Below are positions 7,367 to 16,390 of a stretch of 44,335 bases of DNA, in pieces (within the stretch, counting starts at the first letter, position 1; the number at the start of each line of letters is the position of its first letter). Where the stretch lies: positions 1-44,335 of IMG/VR virus record IMGVR_UViG_3300042478_001549; one strand, 5' to 3'. The stretch comes from a virus. Under the pieces are notes generated by a model, which saw nothing but the letters and a program-made list of their open reading frames with translations, searched no databases and was not told the DNA's origin. The position numbers and the translations under genes are program-made.

Positions 7367-9094
7367 TTATAATATACGTTTCAATTTAGTAAATGTAGTA
7401 TTTTCTAAACTCAAGTCGGCTCTAGAATTGGTTTGTTTCTTTTTGTCACTTGAATTATTTGCCACAGGCGTTTGCTCTTGTGGTTGCATATCTTGTTGTA
7501 TCTCAGCTTGACCTTGTGCCATTTGCAACTGCTGTTGCGTTTGAATGTCACCTGCCATTTGCTGTTGTGCAACTGAGTTTGTTACCTCAACTGGTAATCC
7601 TAAACCTTGTTCTTTTTCCAGATCGATTTGATCTTGCATGTCTTTAATTTCATCATCTGTCAGACGCAACACGTTTTGTTGAATCCACTTCTGTGAGAAG
7701 TAACGACCTGTATAAGGATCCACAGATTGCAGTAACGAAAGTCTTTCTCTCATTAACTCTGCATCTTTGAGTTCTGTGAAGTTATTGTCTTGGATGAAAT
7801 CGAAATAGATGTTTTCTTTGAAAGTATCCCACTCTTCAGCGGTACAAATACCTTTTAATACGCACTGAACACGCATTGCTTGGTCAAAAACATCCGAAAA
7901 CTTGTTACGCATACGTGCAACAAACTTAGAGAACTTAATTTCATCACGTGTAATTTCTGATGAACGACCTAGAGAAAAACTCTGGTTTGTTTCCAATCTA
8001 GAAACTGGAACGTTCAAAGCACCGTATAGTTTTTTCTGGAAATACTTAACGTCTTCCAGTTCACCCAGGTTTTGACCGCCTGGTAGTGTAGTGATTTCTG
8101 TACCCTTACCACCTTCTCTACGTGGCAACCAGAAGTCTTCCATCATGGATAAGAATTTTCTGTCGTCACGGATTTCACCAGTGTTTGCGTCATACACAAG
8201 TTTGTTTTTGTATTTGACCATAATGTCACGCAGGTATTGTTCTGCTTTTAACTTTGGTAAATTGCCTACGTCAATATAGAAGATACGGCGTTCTGGCGCT
8301 CTAGAGATACGGTAGATAACCGTTGCGTCTTCAATCATACGCAACTGGTTCAATGGTTTAATTGCCTTGTGTAGGTAACTTAAAACAACTGCACGGCGTG
8401 AATCCATGAGTCCTGAGACTACGGAGATAATAGAGTCTGTCGTGATACGAACACCAACAGGTCCATAGTTGGAAGAACTTCCAGTGACAACCTTGTCATT
8501 ATAGAGATAATACTCATTGACCGTGGCCATTATCTCTGCACCAGTTCTTTCATCCTTTTGTTTTTTGATTTCACGAACCTTGCGTAGTTTACGTGGATCA
8601 ATATATCTTAATTCTTTAATACCTTCAGCAGGATTTTCTTTATCAATGATGATGTGGTAATACATTCTACCATCAACATAATATCTACGGAAGATATCGT
8701 GAGCCATATTGTTGTAGTTCAACAATTTAAGAATGATGTTGAACTCTTCTTTTAAAGCTTTTTTGATTCTATCGGGTTGTTTTAGGTTGTCTAAAACGAT
8801 ATTGATAATTTTGCCATCATCGTCTTGGCAAATAGCTTCATTAACTATGTCATCAATCGCAGATTCGATTTCTGGTTGCATTGACATTTCGCGATATCTA
8901 GAAATCAGTTCTACTTCGTTCTTTGCGGTACCGTCTAAGTCAACATATGTACCATAATAAGCGGCTGATGAAATAGTTAATGCGCCATCATCTGCTGCCG
9001 GAGGCGCAAAAGATTGCTGGAGAACATCTTGCTGTTCTCTCTTATCACGTGAGATTGTAAAACCAAAAAGTGAAAATTTATTTGTATCGGCCAT
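7367..9094 (-). CDS. 20: Portal vertex protein gp20
   Basis: 575 residues, compared with 524 in T4. It forms the dodecameric portal at the head vertex, initiates head assembly, and is the dock for terminase and neck. Recognisable portal segments are EIESAIDDIVNEAICQDDD near residue 75, RYYVDGRMYYHIIID near 140, and PGGQNLGELEDVKYFQKKLY followed by LNVPVSRLE near 340-370. The C-terminal 80 residues are Gln-rich and probably disordered. No clear ribosome binding site precedes the ATG, in contrast to neighbouring head genes. It follows gp19 with an 85-base gap containing a hairpin. Confidence 0.95.
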   Translation of the reverse strand: MADTNKFSLFGFTISRDKREQQDVLQQSFAPPAADDGALTISSAAYYGTYVDLDGTAKNEVELISRYREMSMQPEIESAIDDIVNEAICQDDDGKIINIVLDNLKQPDRIKKALKEEFNIILKLLNYNNMAHDIFRRYYVDGRMYYHIIIDKENPAEGIKELRYIDPRKLRKVREIKKQKDERTGAEIMATVNEYYLYNDKVVTGSSSNYGPVGVRITTDSIISVVSGLMDSRRAVVLSYLHKAIKPLNQLRMIEDATVIYRISRAPERRIFYIDVGNLPKLKAEQYLRDIMVKYKNKLVYDANTGEIRDDRKFLSMMEDFWLPRREGGKGTEITTLPGGQNLGELEDVKYFQKKLYGALNVPVSRLETNQSFSLGRSSEITRDEIKFSKFVARMRNKFSDVFDQAMRVQCVLKGICTAEEWDTFKENIYFDFIQDNNFTELKDAELMRERLSLLQSVDPYTGRYFSQKWIQQNVLRLTDDEIKDMQDQIDLEKEQGLGLPVEVTNSVAQQQMAGDIQTQQQLQMAQGQAEIQQDMQPQEQTPVANNSSDKKKQTNSRADLSLENTTFTKLKRIL

Positions 9095-9134
9095 GTTTTT
9101 TAAAAATTAATAATAAAATCAACTAATCATAAGT

Positions 9135-9156
9135 GGAAGAGCTTTGCAGCTCTTCC
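9135..9156 (-). terminator. Hairpin between gp19 and gp20, possible terminator
   Basis: A perfect 9-base-pair inverted repeat (9135-9143 with 9148-9156) closes a four-base loop, 24 bases after the gp19 stop. Downstream in the transcript the sequence is only moderately T-rich, so it may be a weak terminator, an RNA processing or stabilising structure, or a translation-control element ahead of gp20, which lacks a clear ribosome binding site. Confidence 0.6.
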
Positions 9157-9179
9157 GTTTAAATCAATATTTAACCACT

Positions 9180-9761
9180 TTAACCTACTGCGCCAGGAGG
9201 AGTGGAATTGGTTTCCCAATACTGATAAGCAAATGTTACTGTGAATTCTTCGATAGCATCGTTTGAACCCCAGTCTAAGTCGATTGCAGATATGTCGATT
9301 GGGAAGATACCAACAAAGTTATAATTCTTTAAAGTATTTCCTGTTTTGCCATACTGCACAACATTTGCGTCAGTTGTATAACCACCAACGGTTGTTGCTG
9401 GACCAGAACCATTTCTTAGTGCAACGCCAGCTCTTGTGTTTGATCTGTGATTGTTGATTGCATTCATCCAACTTTCCATTGCATTTCTGATCAGGAAGTC
9501 TTCATCATTAACAATCGTAATTGTCCAATCTGCAAATGATCTGTTACCAGCAAATTTCATTTCACGACCAAAGTAGAACATAGGTACTGTTCCGATTGTG
9601 GAACCAGGTAACTGTGCCGACTTGGCCATGAATCTGACTTTGTTTGTTGCAGCTTGTGCAGATAGTGCATAGCTTGGTAGAATCATGTCTACAGAAAACA
9701 GATTGGCACGTGCGCCGTCACCAATCATGTTTGATCTGAATTCTGCTACATTAAATGCCAT
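9180..9761 (-). CDS. 19: Tail tube protein gp19
   Basis: 193 residues, against 163 in T4. It polymerises into the inner tail tube. Typical features are the N-terminus MAFNVAEFRSNM, FMAKSAQLPGSTIGTVPMFYFGREMKFAG near residues 44-75, FADWTITIVNDEDF, and a C-terminal FTVTFAYQYWE, which is characteristic of tail tube folds. It lies directly after the tail sheath gene. It has a GGGAG ribosome binding site and a late-type box. Confidence 0.95.
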   Translation of the reverse strand: MAFNVAEFRSNMIGDGARANLFSVDMILPSYALSAQAATNKVRFMAKSAQLPGSTIGTVPMFYFGREMKFAGNRSFADWTITIVNDEDFLIRNAMESWMNAINNHRSNTRAGVALRNGSGPATTVGGYTTDANVVQYGKTGNTLKNYNFVGIFPIDISAIDLDWGSNDAIEEFTVTFAYQYWETNSTPPGAVG

Positions 9762-9781
9762 TTTTTTCTCCCGTTATTGTT

Positions 9782-9789
9782 TATTTATT
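9782..9789 (-). promoter_or_regulatory. Late-type promoter box for gp19
   Basis: The minus strand reads AATAAATA 21 bases before the gp19 ATG, overlapping the gp18 stop codon. It fits NATAAATA. Confidence 0.6.
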
Positions 9790-11476
9790 AAGCTGCACCA
9801 ACAACTGTGTTAAACTCAACACCCGTAGCAACAGCAACAAAATTCAATTGAATGTAGTTAATTGAACGAGCAGGCTTAATGTAAATATCACCAACGAATT
9901 GATTGTTATCAATAACTTGTGGTGTATTATTTGTTGCATCGCAAACAACTTTAAAGTCAACGATACCACGGCGACCTTGAATGTCACGTAAGAATGGAGT
10001 AATCAGAGACACAAATTGTGATCTTGTGAATTCATCATTCAATTCGAACAGTGAGAACTTAGATGCCTCAGAGATTGCCTTTTCCAGAACAATAAACAAT
10101 CTACGCACATTGATACGATCAAATGCTGAAGGTTTGTTCAACAGTGTTTTGTCACCAAACAATATGGTTCCTTGACCTGGGAAGGAAACAACTGGGTTTA
10201 CACCTGCTGCATATAGTGTGTCACGATATGTTTTTGGTGGGTTCCAAGCCAGTTTGATAACGTTCTTGATGGCACCACGGTTGTAACCTGCTGGAGAGAA
10301 CCAAGGATCTGTTACGTTGTCGGTGTATACACACAGACCAGCAATATCACCGTTCAGTGGAATCCAACGATATACGTTATTGTATTTGTCGAACTGGTAT
10401 TTCCAACCAGAATCGGCAACAACATATGATGAAGAACGTGACAGTGTTGACAACCATGTGGTAATATTTGTTGTTGCAGTTGAATCTGTTTCACTTACAA
10501 CATCTGTTTCTGCTGGTGAAATGAAAGCAACACAGTCTTTACGAGCATTAACAACGTTATCAATTATGTATTGTTGAACTGTTGTGCTTGCATCACCGGT
10601 AACAACTAGAGATATGTCAACAGTGTCTTTGTTTCCAAATAAATCCCACGCTGTTTGCAGATTAGCAGTTGATGGCAGTTCATCATTTCCGCCACCCAAA
10701 GATTGGTATGTGTTTAACGCATTGGCGAAAGTTTTATTTGCAGCTGTTGTGCCCCATGTTGTCACAGTGTTTGAGAAATCTACAGGTGCAACTGCATACA
10801 CATAGCTTGATGTATCAAAAATTACTTGTTTGTAGTAGTTTGATTGACCATTAATCTTTGCGTCTGATGCTTTTGAAACAAATGGGAATGTTTCTAACAC
10901 GGTACCTTTGATACCCGTAAACAGACCATCTTCATCGACAACAACAACGTGCAGTTCATCATTTGAACCACCTAAAGAAGTTGTGTAATCAGATGTGCCT
11001 GGTGCTGATGTGAAATAAGACTTATAATCCCATGTACTGAATTGTGTGCTGCTTGAACAAACAGAAACGTTTAGAGAATTGCCTAATACGCCAGGGAATC
11101 TGGCCATGAAAGAACCAAAAGTGTTTGTATTTGCGCTTAGATAAGATTCTTGGAACGCAGATTCGTTGTTAACTTTAACGGCCGCAGCTGATGTTACGCA
11201 AGAATTGAAACAGTTTGCACCAACAGCACGGACAACACTTAAGTTATTTCCATATGCCAAAAAGTTTGCTGCTGAAAAGAAAGATACAGCAGAGTTTGAA
11301 CTTGGTTGACCAAAAGTTTTGAGTAAAGTGATTTCACTGTCAATCAACTTAATTTCTTGTGCTGGACCCCAATCGAAAGTTCCAACAAAAGCACCGGCGG
11401 TTGTAAGTACAGAAGGGACTACTGTTGTTAAGTCTACTTCTGAAACATTTACGCCTGGAGAGATTTGAAATGCCAT
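9788..11476 (-). CDS. 18: Contractile tail sheath protein gp18
   Basis: 562 residues, compared with 659 in T4; shorter sheaths are usual in marine relatives. The N-terminus FQISPGVNVSEVDLTTVVPS is the conserved sheath start. The C-terminal domain is also typical: FDRINVRRLFIVLEKAISEA near residue 455, RDIQGRRGIVDFKVVCD, and GDIYIKPARSINYIQLNFVA. The N- and C-terminal strands exchange between subunits in the assembled sheath. It lies between gp17 and gp19 as in T4. It has AAGGAG upstream and a late-type box. Confidence 0.96.
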   Translation of the reverse strand: MAFQISPGVNVSEVDLTTVVPSVLTTAGAFVGTFDWGPAQEIKLIDSEITLLKTFGQPSSNSAVSFFSAANFLAYGNNLSVVRAVGANCFNSCVTSAAAVKVNNESAFQESYLSANTNTFGSFMARFPGVLGNSLNVSVCSSSTQFSTWDYKSYFTSAPGTSDYTTSLGGSNDELHVVVVDEDGLFTGIKGTVLETFPFVSKASDAKINGQSNYYKQVIFDTSSYVYAVAPVDFSNTVTTWGTTAANKTFANALNTYQSLGGGNDELPSTANLQTAWDLFGNKDTVDISLVVTGDASTTVQQYIIDNVVNARKDCVAFISPAETDVVSETDSTATTNITTWLSTLSRSSSYVVADSGWKYQFDKYNNVYRWIPLNGDIAGLCVYTDNVTDPWFSPAGYNRGAIKNVIKLAWNPPKTYRDTLYAAGVNPVVSFPGQGTILFGDKTLLNKPSAFDRINVRRLFIVLEKAISEASKFSLFELNDEFTRSQFVSLITPFLRDIQGRRGIVDFKVVCDATNNTPQVIDNNQFVGDIYIKPARSINYIQLNFVAVATGVEFNTVVGAA

Positions 11477-11530
11477 TTTATTCTCCTTGAATTAATATTT
11501 GTTCTTTTGGCAGTTGAATACCATAATGGT

Positions 11531-11538
11531 TATTTATG
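11531..11538 (-). promoter_or_regulatory. Late-type promoter box for gp18
   Basis: The minus strand reads CATAAATA in the 73-base gap between gp17 and gp18, about 55 bases before the gp18 start. It fits NATAAATA at every fixed position. Confidence 0.65.
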
Positions 11539-11549
11539 AAACATTGTTT

Positions 11550-13226
11550 TTATAAACCACTTAATGTCTTTCTGATGAAGTTTGCATATGTTTCTCCTCC
11601 ATTTGCAACTTCCCAGATATCTCCACCCATTATTTCAAAGTCGTTGTCTAAACCATTTTCAATAATTGGTGCAGGTAAAGTTTCTTCATCTACCTGGTTC
11701 ATGCTTTCCAACTGAATTTGTTTTCTAACATCATGGTTAACGATTTCTTTAAAGTATTTTTGTGTTGTTAACCATGCAAAAATAACCAGACCCATAACTA
11801 AGTCATCATTTGCACCTTCTTCCGCTTTGAATGAATTGTTCTGTTGAACAAAAGTTGTCAGTTCGGAATAAGTATCAAAGTCATTGATTAAAAGTTTGTC
11901 GCCTTCGATCAAAGTTTTTAGGTTTGAACAACCAATTGCTTTAACTTGGGGAGACATTTTAATGCCCATCTGCACACCTCTTGCAAAACCGGCAGATAGT
12001 TGTTGTGGTTTCTTATTACCCGTGAATACTTTCCATAGGTTCTCATACTCAAAATCTGCATGTAGTGAGTCTGCAACTTGTGGGTTGTTATTGATTTCTA
12101 CCAGAACGTATGCATCGTTATAGTACTTTGCTGCGTTATAGATGACTGTCGGGAACAATATCGGTGAAATCGATGAACTCTTGTACGTTGCAACCTGTTT
12201 GTATGGTGTCTGAGATATATCAATCACAGAGAATGCAGAACTGTCCAAGTTTTTACCTTCCGACACATCAACAACAATTGCATACAGATTGTCTTTTGGA
12301 TGCCCGTTGATTTCTTTGATCGGATGTTCATAGATTTTCAACATGTCGTGATCAGCAATTGGATCTCTGTACACCAATTGCTGAAGTTTATAACCGGAGA
12401 TCAGTGTGTTTGAAGAACCCAAGAACTCAGTTTCAAATTCCTGTTGGAACTGACGTAATGAAGTGTTACGAATCGTTTCTTCTTTCCACTTTTCATCTCT
12501 TCCTGGTACGTTTGACCAGTGAATCTCAAATGAAACGTAATCGTTCTTTTTGTTGATTGAATCCATCCAGAGTTTGTAGAACAGATTCATACCATTTGGC
12601 GTAGAAACAATAATGATCTTTGTTTTCTTACCGGATGAGATAACGGGATAAACAGAGTTGAAGAATTCTGTAGCAATGTTTTGTGGAACGAACGCAAATT
12701 CATCCAAGAATACGATGTTGAATGCACCACCTCGGATAGCACTTGATGATGTGGATGCAGCAATAATCTTTGAACCGTTTTCCAGTTCTACGTTACCCTT
12801 ATTCCATGTGATGACACCTTGTTGTAACCACATTGGTAGGTTTTCATACGCAAGTTGGTATTTACCAAGAATATCTCTGGCCAGAGAGCCTTTGTTGGCA
12901 AGAACGGCAACGTTTTGAGAGTCTTGGAATAATGTTGCATGTAATAGATATGCAACCGTTGTTGTGGTTTTACCAACCTGTCGAGGACATTTTGTAATTA
13001 CGAAACGATTGTCCTTAAAAAGGTTGAGCATTTTCTCCTGAAAAGGCCACATCCTAAAATTAATAAGACCTTCATCAACGTTGACGATCTTTACATAATT
13101 TTTTGCGAAATAAATTGGATCTTTTGCACATTTTATATACTCATCGATTTGTTCTTGAGTATATTCTAGTTGTACACCGGCTCTCTTTAATAACGGATTG
13201 TCGCGGTAAGAATCTTTATTGTCCAT
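11550..13226 (-). CDS. 17: Large terminase subunit gp17 (packaging ATPase and nuclease)
   Basis: 558 residues, against 610 in T4. It cuts concatemeric DNA and pumps it into the prohead through gp20. Visible motifs: Walker A CPRQVGKT (residues 80-87), Walker B IVFLDE (171-176), the coupling segment VSTPNG (208-212). The RNase H-like nuclease has candidate acidic residues Asp320 (AIVVDVSEG), Glu377 (VLVEINNNP) and Asp474/Asp475 (ANDDLVMGL). The start overlaps the end of gp16 by 11 bases, so the two terminase subunits are coupled. Confidence 0.97.
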   Translation of the reverse strand: MDNKDSYRDNPLLKRAGVQLEYTQEQIDEYIKCAKDPIYFAKNYVKIVNVDEGLINFRMWPFQEKMLNLFKDNRFVITKCPRQVGKTTTTVAYLLHATLFQDSQNVAVLANKGSLARDILGKYQLAYENLPMWLQQGVITWNKGNVELENGSKIIAASTSSSAIRGGAFNIVFLDEFAFVPQNIATEFFNSVYPVISSGKKTKIIIVSTPNGMNLFYKLWMDSINKKNDYVSFEIHWSNVPGRDEKWKEETIRNTSLRQFQQEFETEFLGSSNTLISGYKLQQLVYRDPIADHDMLKIYEHPIKEINGHPKDNLYAIVVDVSEGKNLDSSAFSVIDISQTPYKQVATYKSSSISPILFPTVIYNAAKYYNDAYVLVEINNNPQVADSLHADFEYENLWKVFTGNKKPQQLSAGFARGVQMGIKMSPQVKAIGCSNLKTLIEGDKLLINDFDTYSELTTFVQQNNSFKAEEGANDDLVMGLVIFAWLTTQKYFKEIVNHDVRKQIQLESMNQVDEETLPAPIIENGLDNDFEIMGGDIWEVANGGETYANFIRKTLSGL

Positions 13227-13635
13227 TATTCTTTAGAATTTTTGATAGTTCAGCAGTCGAACCAACAAAAATAGCCTTGTCAATTTTAGTATCACCATTA
13301 TCTTTTTTCTTTCCGTCCATCTCACGCATTTCTTTTTGCATTTTTAATAGACGATCATTGGCTTCTACCATATTCTTTAGTAGAGTACCATAGACTTCGA
13401 ACGCTCTTGGATGCTGACCTGCTTTTGCAATCTGTAGGATTTCATCCATTGCATCTTTGCCTTGTTCGATTATATCTTGAAGATTACTTTTCGATTGTTC
13501 GTATGCATCTGTCAAGTCTTGTTTCAAATCCAATTCTTCAGAATCACTTTTCACAGGTATCAATGATTGTTTCTCCGGCACTTCAACCGGAGTAACATCA
13601 AATATTTTTTCCATATTTTTATCAAAAGTATTCAT
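13216..13635 (-). CDS. 16: Small terminase subunit gp16
   Basis: 139 residues, compared with 164 in T4. It forms the DNA-recognition ring that regulates gp17. The protein is helical, with a central AYEQSKSNLQDIIEQGKDAM and GQHPRAFEVYGTLLKNMVEA followed by a coiled-coil-like helix, the pattern of T4-type gp16. Its stop overlaps the gp17 start. Confidence 0.9.
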   Translation of the reverse strand: MNTFDKNMEKIFDVTPVEVPEKQSLIPVKSDSEELDLKQDLTDAYEQSKSNLQDIIEQGKDAMDEILQIAKAGQHPRAFEVYGTLLKNMVEANDRLLKMQKEMREMDGKKKDNGDTKIDKAIFVGSTAELSKILKNNGQ

Positions 13636-13638
13636 ATT

Positions 13639-14478
13639 TTATTGTATGTATCTATAGACTCCGGAATCAAAAACCCATGTGTATACTTCTCCAGTGTTTG
13701 ACATTCTTACTCTTGTCACAAAATTTCCTAAAGCATCAGGATCTTCTATGTATGGGTAAGCTCTTTCCGTACCACTTACGTTGACACTATATCCACCGGG
13801 ATTTATATTTTTAATTGTATAACATTTACCGGCATCTACGTTGGCTGAAAGATTTACAACTACATTGCCACCCGCAGTGGTTGGATCACAAAATAAAATG
13901 TCATTTGTATTTGATGCGTTGTGTGTATTTGAAGTTACTGTTATTGCATTTCTAAAACCTGGAGCCAAAGTTGTTTTGGCAGCTGTTGAAGTATCAAAAA
14001 CAGTTACTCTTCCATTACTAGTAAATGACCAATTCTGTGTATTTACTCTGACTAAAACTAATTCCTGTTCATCTTTCAATTCAACAGAAGTATTTGCTGT
14101 AGTGGCAACAACACCAACACTATCAACAATTGCAAAATTTGTATTTGCCCAATTTAATTGAGCAAAGTCATTTTCATTTCCTGCAAAAACATCAATACTG
14201 TTTGCTTCTTGAATATTACCTATTCTTGTATTTGGATATGCATTATTTGCATTCGTTCTAAAAATCAATGAGCCGGTAACAATATCACCAGCCTTTGCGA
14301 TTTTTGTGTTTGCTGTATCGAAAGCTGCGTTAGCTCTTTGTCTGGCTGTGTTATCTGTTACGGCGCCGACATTATATAACTCAAAAAAGTTATTGTTTAT
14401 TTTTTGACCGGCTATTCTTAAAGTATCGCCCTTACCATCATTTGGTAATGTTCCTGTGTTTATTACTTCTTGAGCCAT
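13639..14478 (-). CDS. Fibre-like structural protein inserted between gp15 and gp16
   Basis: 279 residues beginning MAQEVINTGTLPNDGKGDTL, then a short helical repeat (RQRANAAFDTANTKIAKAGD) of the type seen in the large tail fibres of this phage, then a beta-rich Asn/Thr region and a C-terminus ending SGVYRYIQ. T4 has no gene between 15 and 16. I infer a virion fibre or whisker-like appendage because of the composition, but attachment to neck, head or tail cannot be told. It is tightly packed: one base after gp15 and three bases before gp16. Confidence 0.7.
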   Translation of the reverse strand: MAQEVINTGTLPNDGKGDTLRIAGQKINNNFFELYNVGAVTDNTARQRANAAFDTANTKIAKAGDIVTGSLIFRTNANNAYPNTRIGNIQEANSIDVFAGNENDFAQLNWANTNFAIVDSVGVVATTANTSVELKDEQELVLVRVNTQNWSFTSNGRVTVFDTSTAAKTTLAPGFRNAITVTSNTHNASNTNDILFCDPTTAGGNVVVNLSANVDAGKCYTIKNINPGGYSVNVSGTERAYPYIEDPDALGNFVTRVRMSNTGEVYTWVFDSGVYRYIQ

Positions 14479-14479
14479 T

Positions 14480-15505
14480 TTAGTTGTATTCCCTTATTGA
14501 TGATGGATATTTACCTGAATCCAGGTCCATCGTAATATCACCAGCAGTGCTGTCCATGGTATATGTATTCAAATCGAATGTTGCAGTTGCAGTATCAATT
14601 TGTGCATACTTGCCTTCGAATGGTGAGTACGATGTGTATGTATAACTTGCATTTGTTTGAGCAGAAATAATTGGAGATGTTGAATTGAAATTACCTTTTA
14701 TATCTGTCAGTCTCAAAATATTTAGAGAAGGTATCCACTGTGTAACTTTTGCAGTGGCTGTGGCTGTACCAAAAGAATACCCTTGGTAAACAACATCTCC
14801 TATTCCATAATATCCATTTCCTGTGGCTGGATTCATTGTAAATGATACAACATCATTTGTGGAATTTAAACTGTATATTGAAGAAATAGAATGTGTAATG
14901 AAATTTGTTTCTGTGTGTTTACCAAATATAAAGCCTTTGACGGTGAACCTTAAAGTCCAAATGATCATCCTTGTGGCTTGTTCTCTATCACCTTCATAAA
15001 CTATTTCGTGATCTGTAGAATTTAAAATTACAGGTATTTCTTTCACGATACCCATTTCAGGAATCAGATTCAATTTTACTGTATAATCCGGTGTGAAATA
15101 TGGTACGATATGTTCAATAACTTGAGTTGCGTCTTCAATATTACGTACATACAAATACAGATTGAAATCAAAATTGTATGGTACTGGATTATATTGTGAT
15201 ATTGCTCCAGTTGCATTAGAAGCAAAATTCTTAACGTTTGTATTTTGTTTTCTGGAACTATCATAAGAAAGCCCAGTCATTTCAAAAGACAGACGAGGTA
15301 AAGCGATCTGTACTTTTTTGTCCAGGTTTGGATCATCCTCTAAACGCATCACATAACGTTCTTTGGAAGCGTATGCAATAGGTATTAAGAATCTTTCCTT
15401 TTCGATTTGATTTGAGTCGTAACGCACCAGTGTAATATTATTGAATAGGTCACCAAACCCAACAACAATTTTTCGTATGATGCGATTGTATTGAATTGCT
15501 GCCAT
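14480..15505 (-). CDS. 15: Tail sheath stabiliser / tail completion protein gp15
   Basis: 341 residues, longer than T4 gp15 (272). In T4 it caps the head-proximal end of the sheath and connects tail and neck. The family-like N-terminus is IQYNRIIRKIVVGFGDLFNN, followed by LVRYDSNQIEKERFLIPIAY and LEDDPNLDKKVQIALPRLSF. The C-terminal 130 residues (from about 210) form an Asn/Thr-rich extension that shares phrases with the C-terminus of gp14 (for example ASSNTISVTNIYGEF in gp14 versus PSLNILRLTDIKGNF here). It overlaps the gp14 stop by one base (TAATG). Confidence 0.9.
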   Translation of the reverse strand: MAAIQYNRIIRKIVVGFGDLFNNITLVRYDSNQIEKERFLIPIAYASKERYVMRLEDDPNLDKKVQIALPRLSFEMTGLSYDSSRKQNTNVKNFASNATGAISQYNPVPYNFDFNLYLYVRNIEDATQVIEHIVPYFTPDYTVKLNLIPEMGIVKEIPVILNSTDHEIVYEGDREQATRMIIWTLRFTVKGFIFGKHTETNFITHSISSIYSLNSTNDVVSFTMNPATGNGYYGIGDVVYQGYSFGTATATAKVTQWIPSLNILRLTDIKGNFNSTSPIISAQTNASYTYTSYSPFEGKYAQIDTATATFDLNTYTMDSTAGDITMDLDSGKYPSSIREYN

Positions 15506-16389
15506 TAAATTTTTCCGAACGGATTAATTTCCGTGAAATCAATAATATTATTTGCCTGATCTTCTATGTACATATTGTCATAGTTTTCATTTGGCGTACT
15601 ATCTCTCAAAGGATTGTAAGTTGTTAACATATATCGAGCATTACTTGTTGCACCAATAATTGTAACGTTGTCTGTAAATTCTCCATAAATGTTTGTAACA
15701 CTTATGGTATTTGATGATGCATCCCAATTCTGTACAGTTGCACTAGAAGATGCATTTGCCAGTGTTTGATCACTAGATTGATACACAATTTCTTTTTGTG
15801 AATAGTTTATTGCATTTCCGTTACGAACTGTCAGATCGATTGTGTAACTAGATTGTGTCACAACATCATCAATATCAGCAATACCGGTATCGATAACTTC
15901 TTGAGAATACTTAAACTTCTCAAGTTCCAGTTCATAGAAGAATGGAATCTTGCGACCTAATGTGAAGAAGTCTTTTGTTTGATTCACGAACTTAATCTCA
16001 AACAATTCACCAGTACCATTTAAGAAAGGTACATAAATCAAATCACCTTCACGTGGTCTTGTAAATACGTTCTGTGGAACACGTTGAGAGAACGAACGCT
16101 TTGATATGATAACGTTTGCGTTGTTTCGTATTTCTAAACCAAACTTGGTAAAGAACTCTTTGTCTCCCATATACTCCAAAGCATTTGAAAGATAGAATTC
16201 GACAGGGAAAGCAGACTTGAATTTTTTAACTGGATCTTCGCCATACAGTATATCTCTATCTTCTTCATTGAAGATTGGGCAGTAATAGGAGTCAAATCCC
16301 ATAATTTTTATCGACTCAACTATTAAGTCTTCAACAACCCGTTGTTCTGCAATCGAGTTGTAGTTGTTAAAGTACACCGAGGTCGCAAT
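15505..16389 (-). CDS. 14: Neck protein gp14, probable ATT start
   Basis: About 294 residues if it starts with ATT at 16389, or 290 if it starts with GTG at 16377. Gp14 joins gp13 to form the neck between head and tail. The family start remembered from marine phages is MAT..(F/Y)FNN. Here the in-frame codons before the GTG read ATT-GCG-ACC-TCG, so MATSVYFNNY results only if ATT is the initiator. An AAGGTAGG ribosome binding site sits at correct spacing for ATT and too far for GTG. The next upstream in-frame codon block ends at a stop. A homing-type endonuclease gene ends two bases upstream of this ATT. The gene body (ESIKIMGFDSYYCPIF, GEDPVKKFKSAFPVEFYLSN) is typical gp14. Confidence 0.88.
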   Translation of the reverse strand: MATSVYFNNYNSIAEQRVVEDLIVESIKIMGFDSYYCPIFNEEDRDILYGEDPVKKFKSAFPVEFYLSNALEYMGDKEFFTKFGLEIRNNANVIISKRSFSQRVPQNVFTRPREGDLIYVPFLNGTGELFEIKFVNQTKDFFTLGRKIPFFYELELEKFKYSQEVIDTGIADIDDVVTQSSYTIDLTVRNGNAINYSQKEIVYQSSDQTLANASSSATVQNWDASSNTISVTNIYGEFTDNVTIIGATSNARYMLTTYNPLRDSTPNENYDNMYIEDQANNIIDFTEINPFGKI

Positions 16390-16390
16390 T

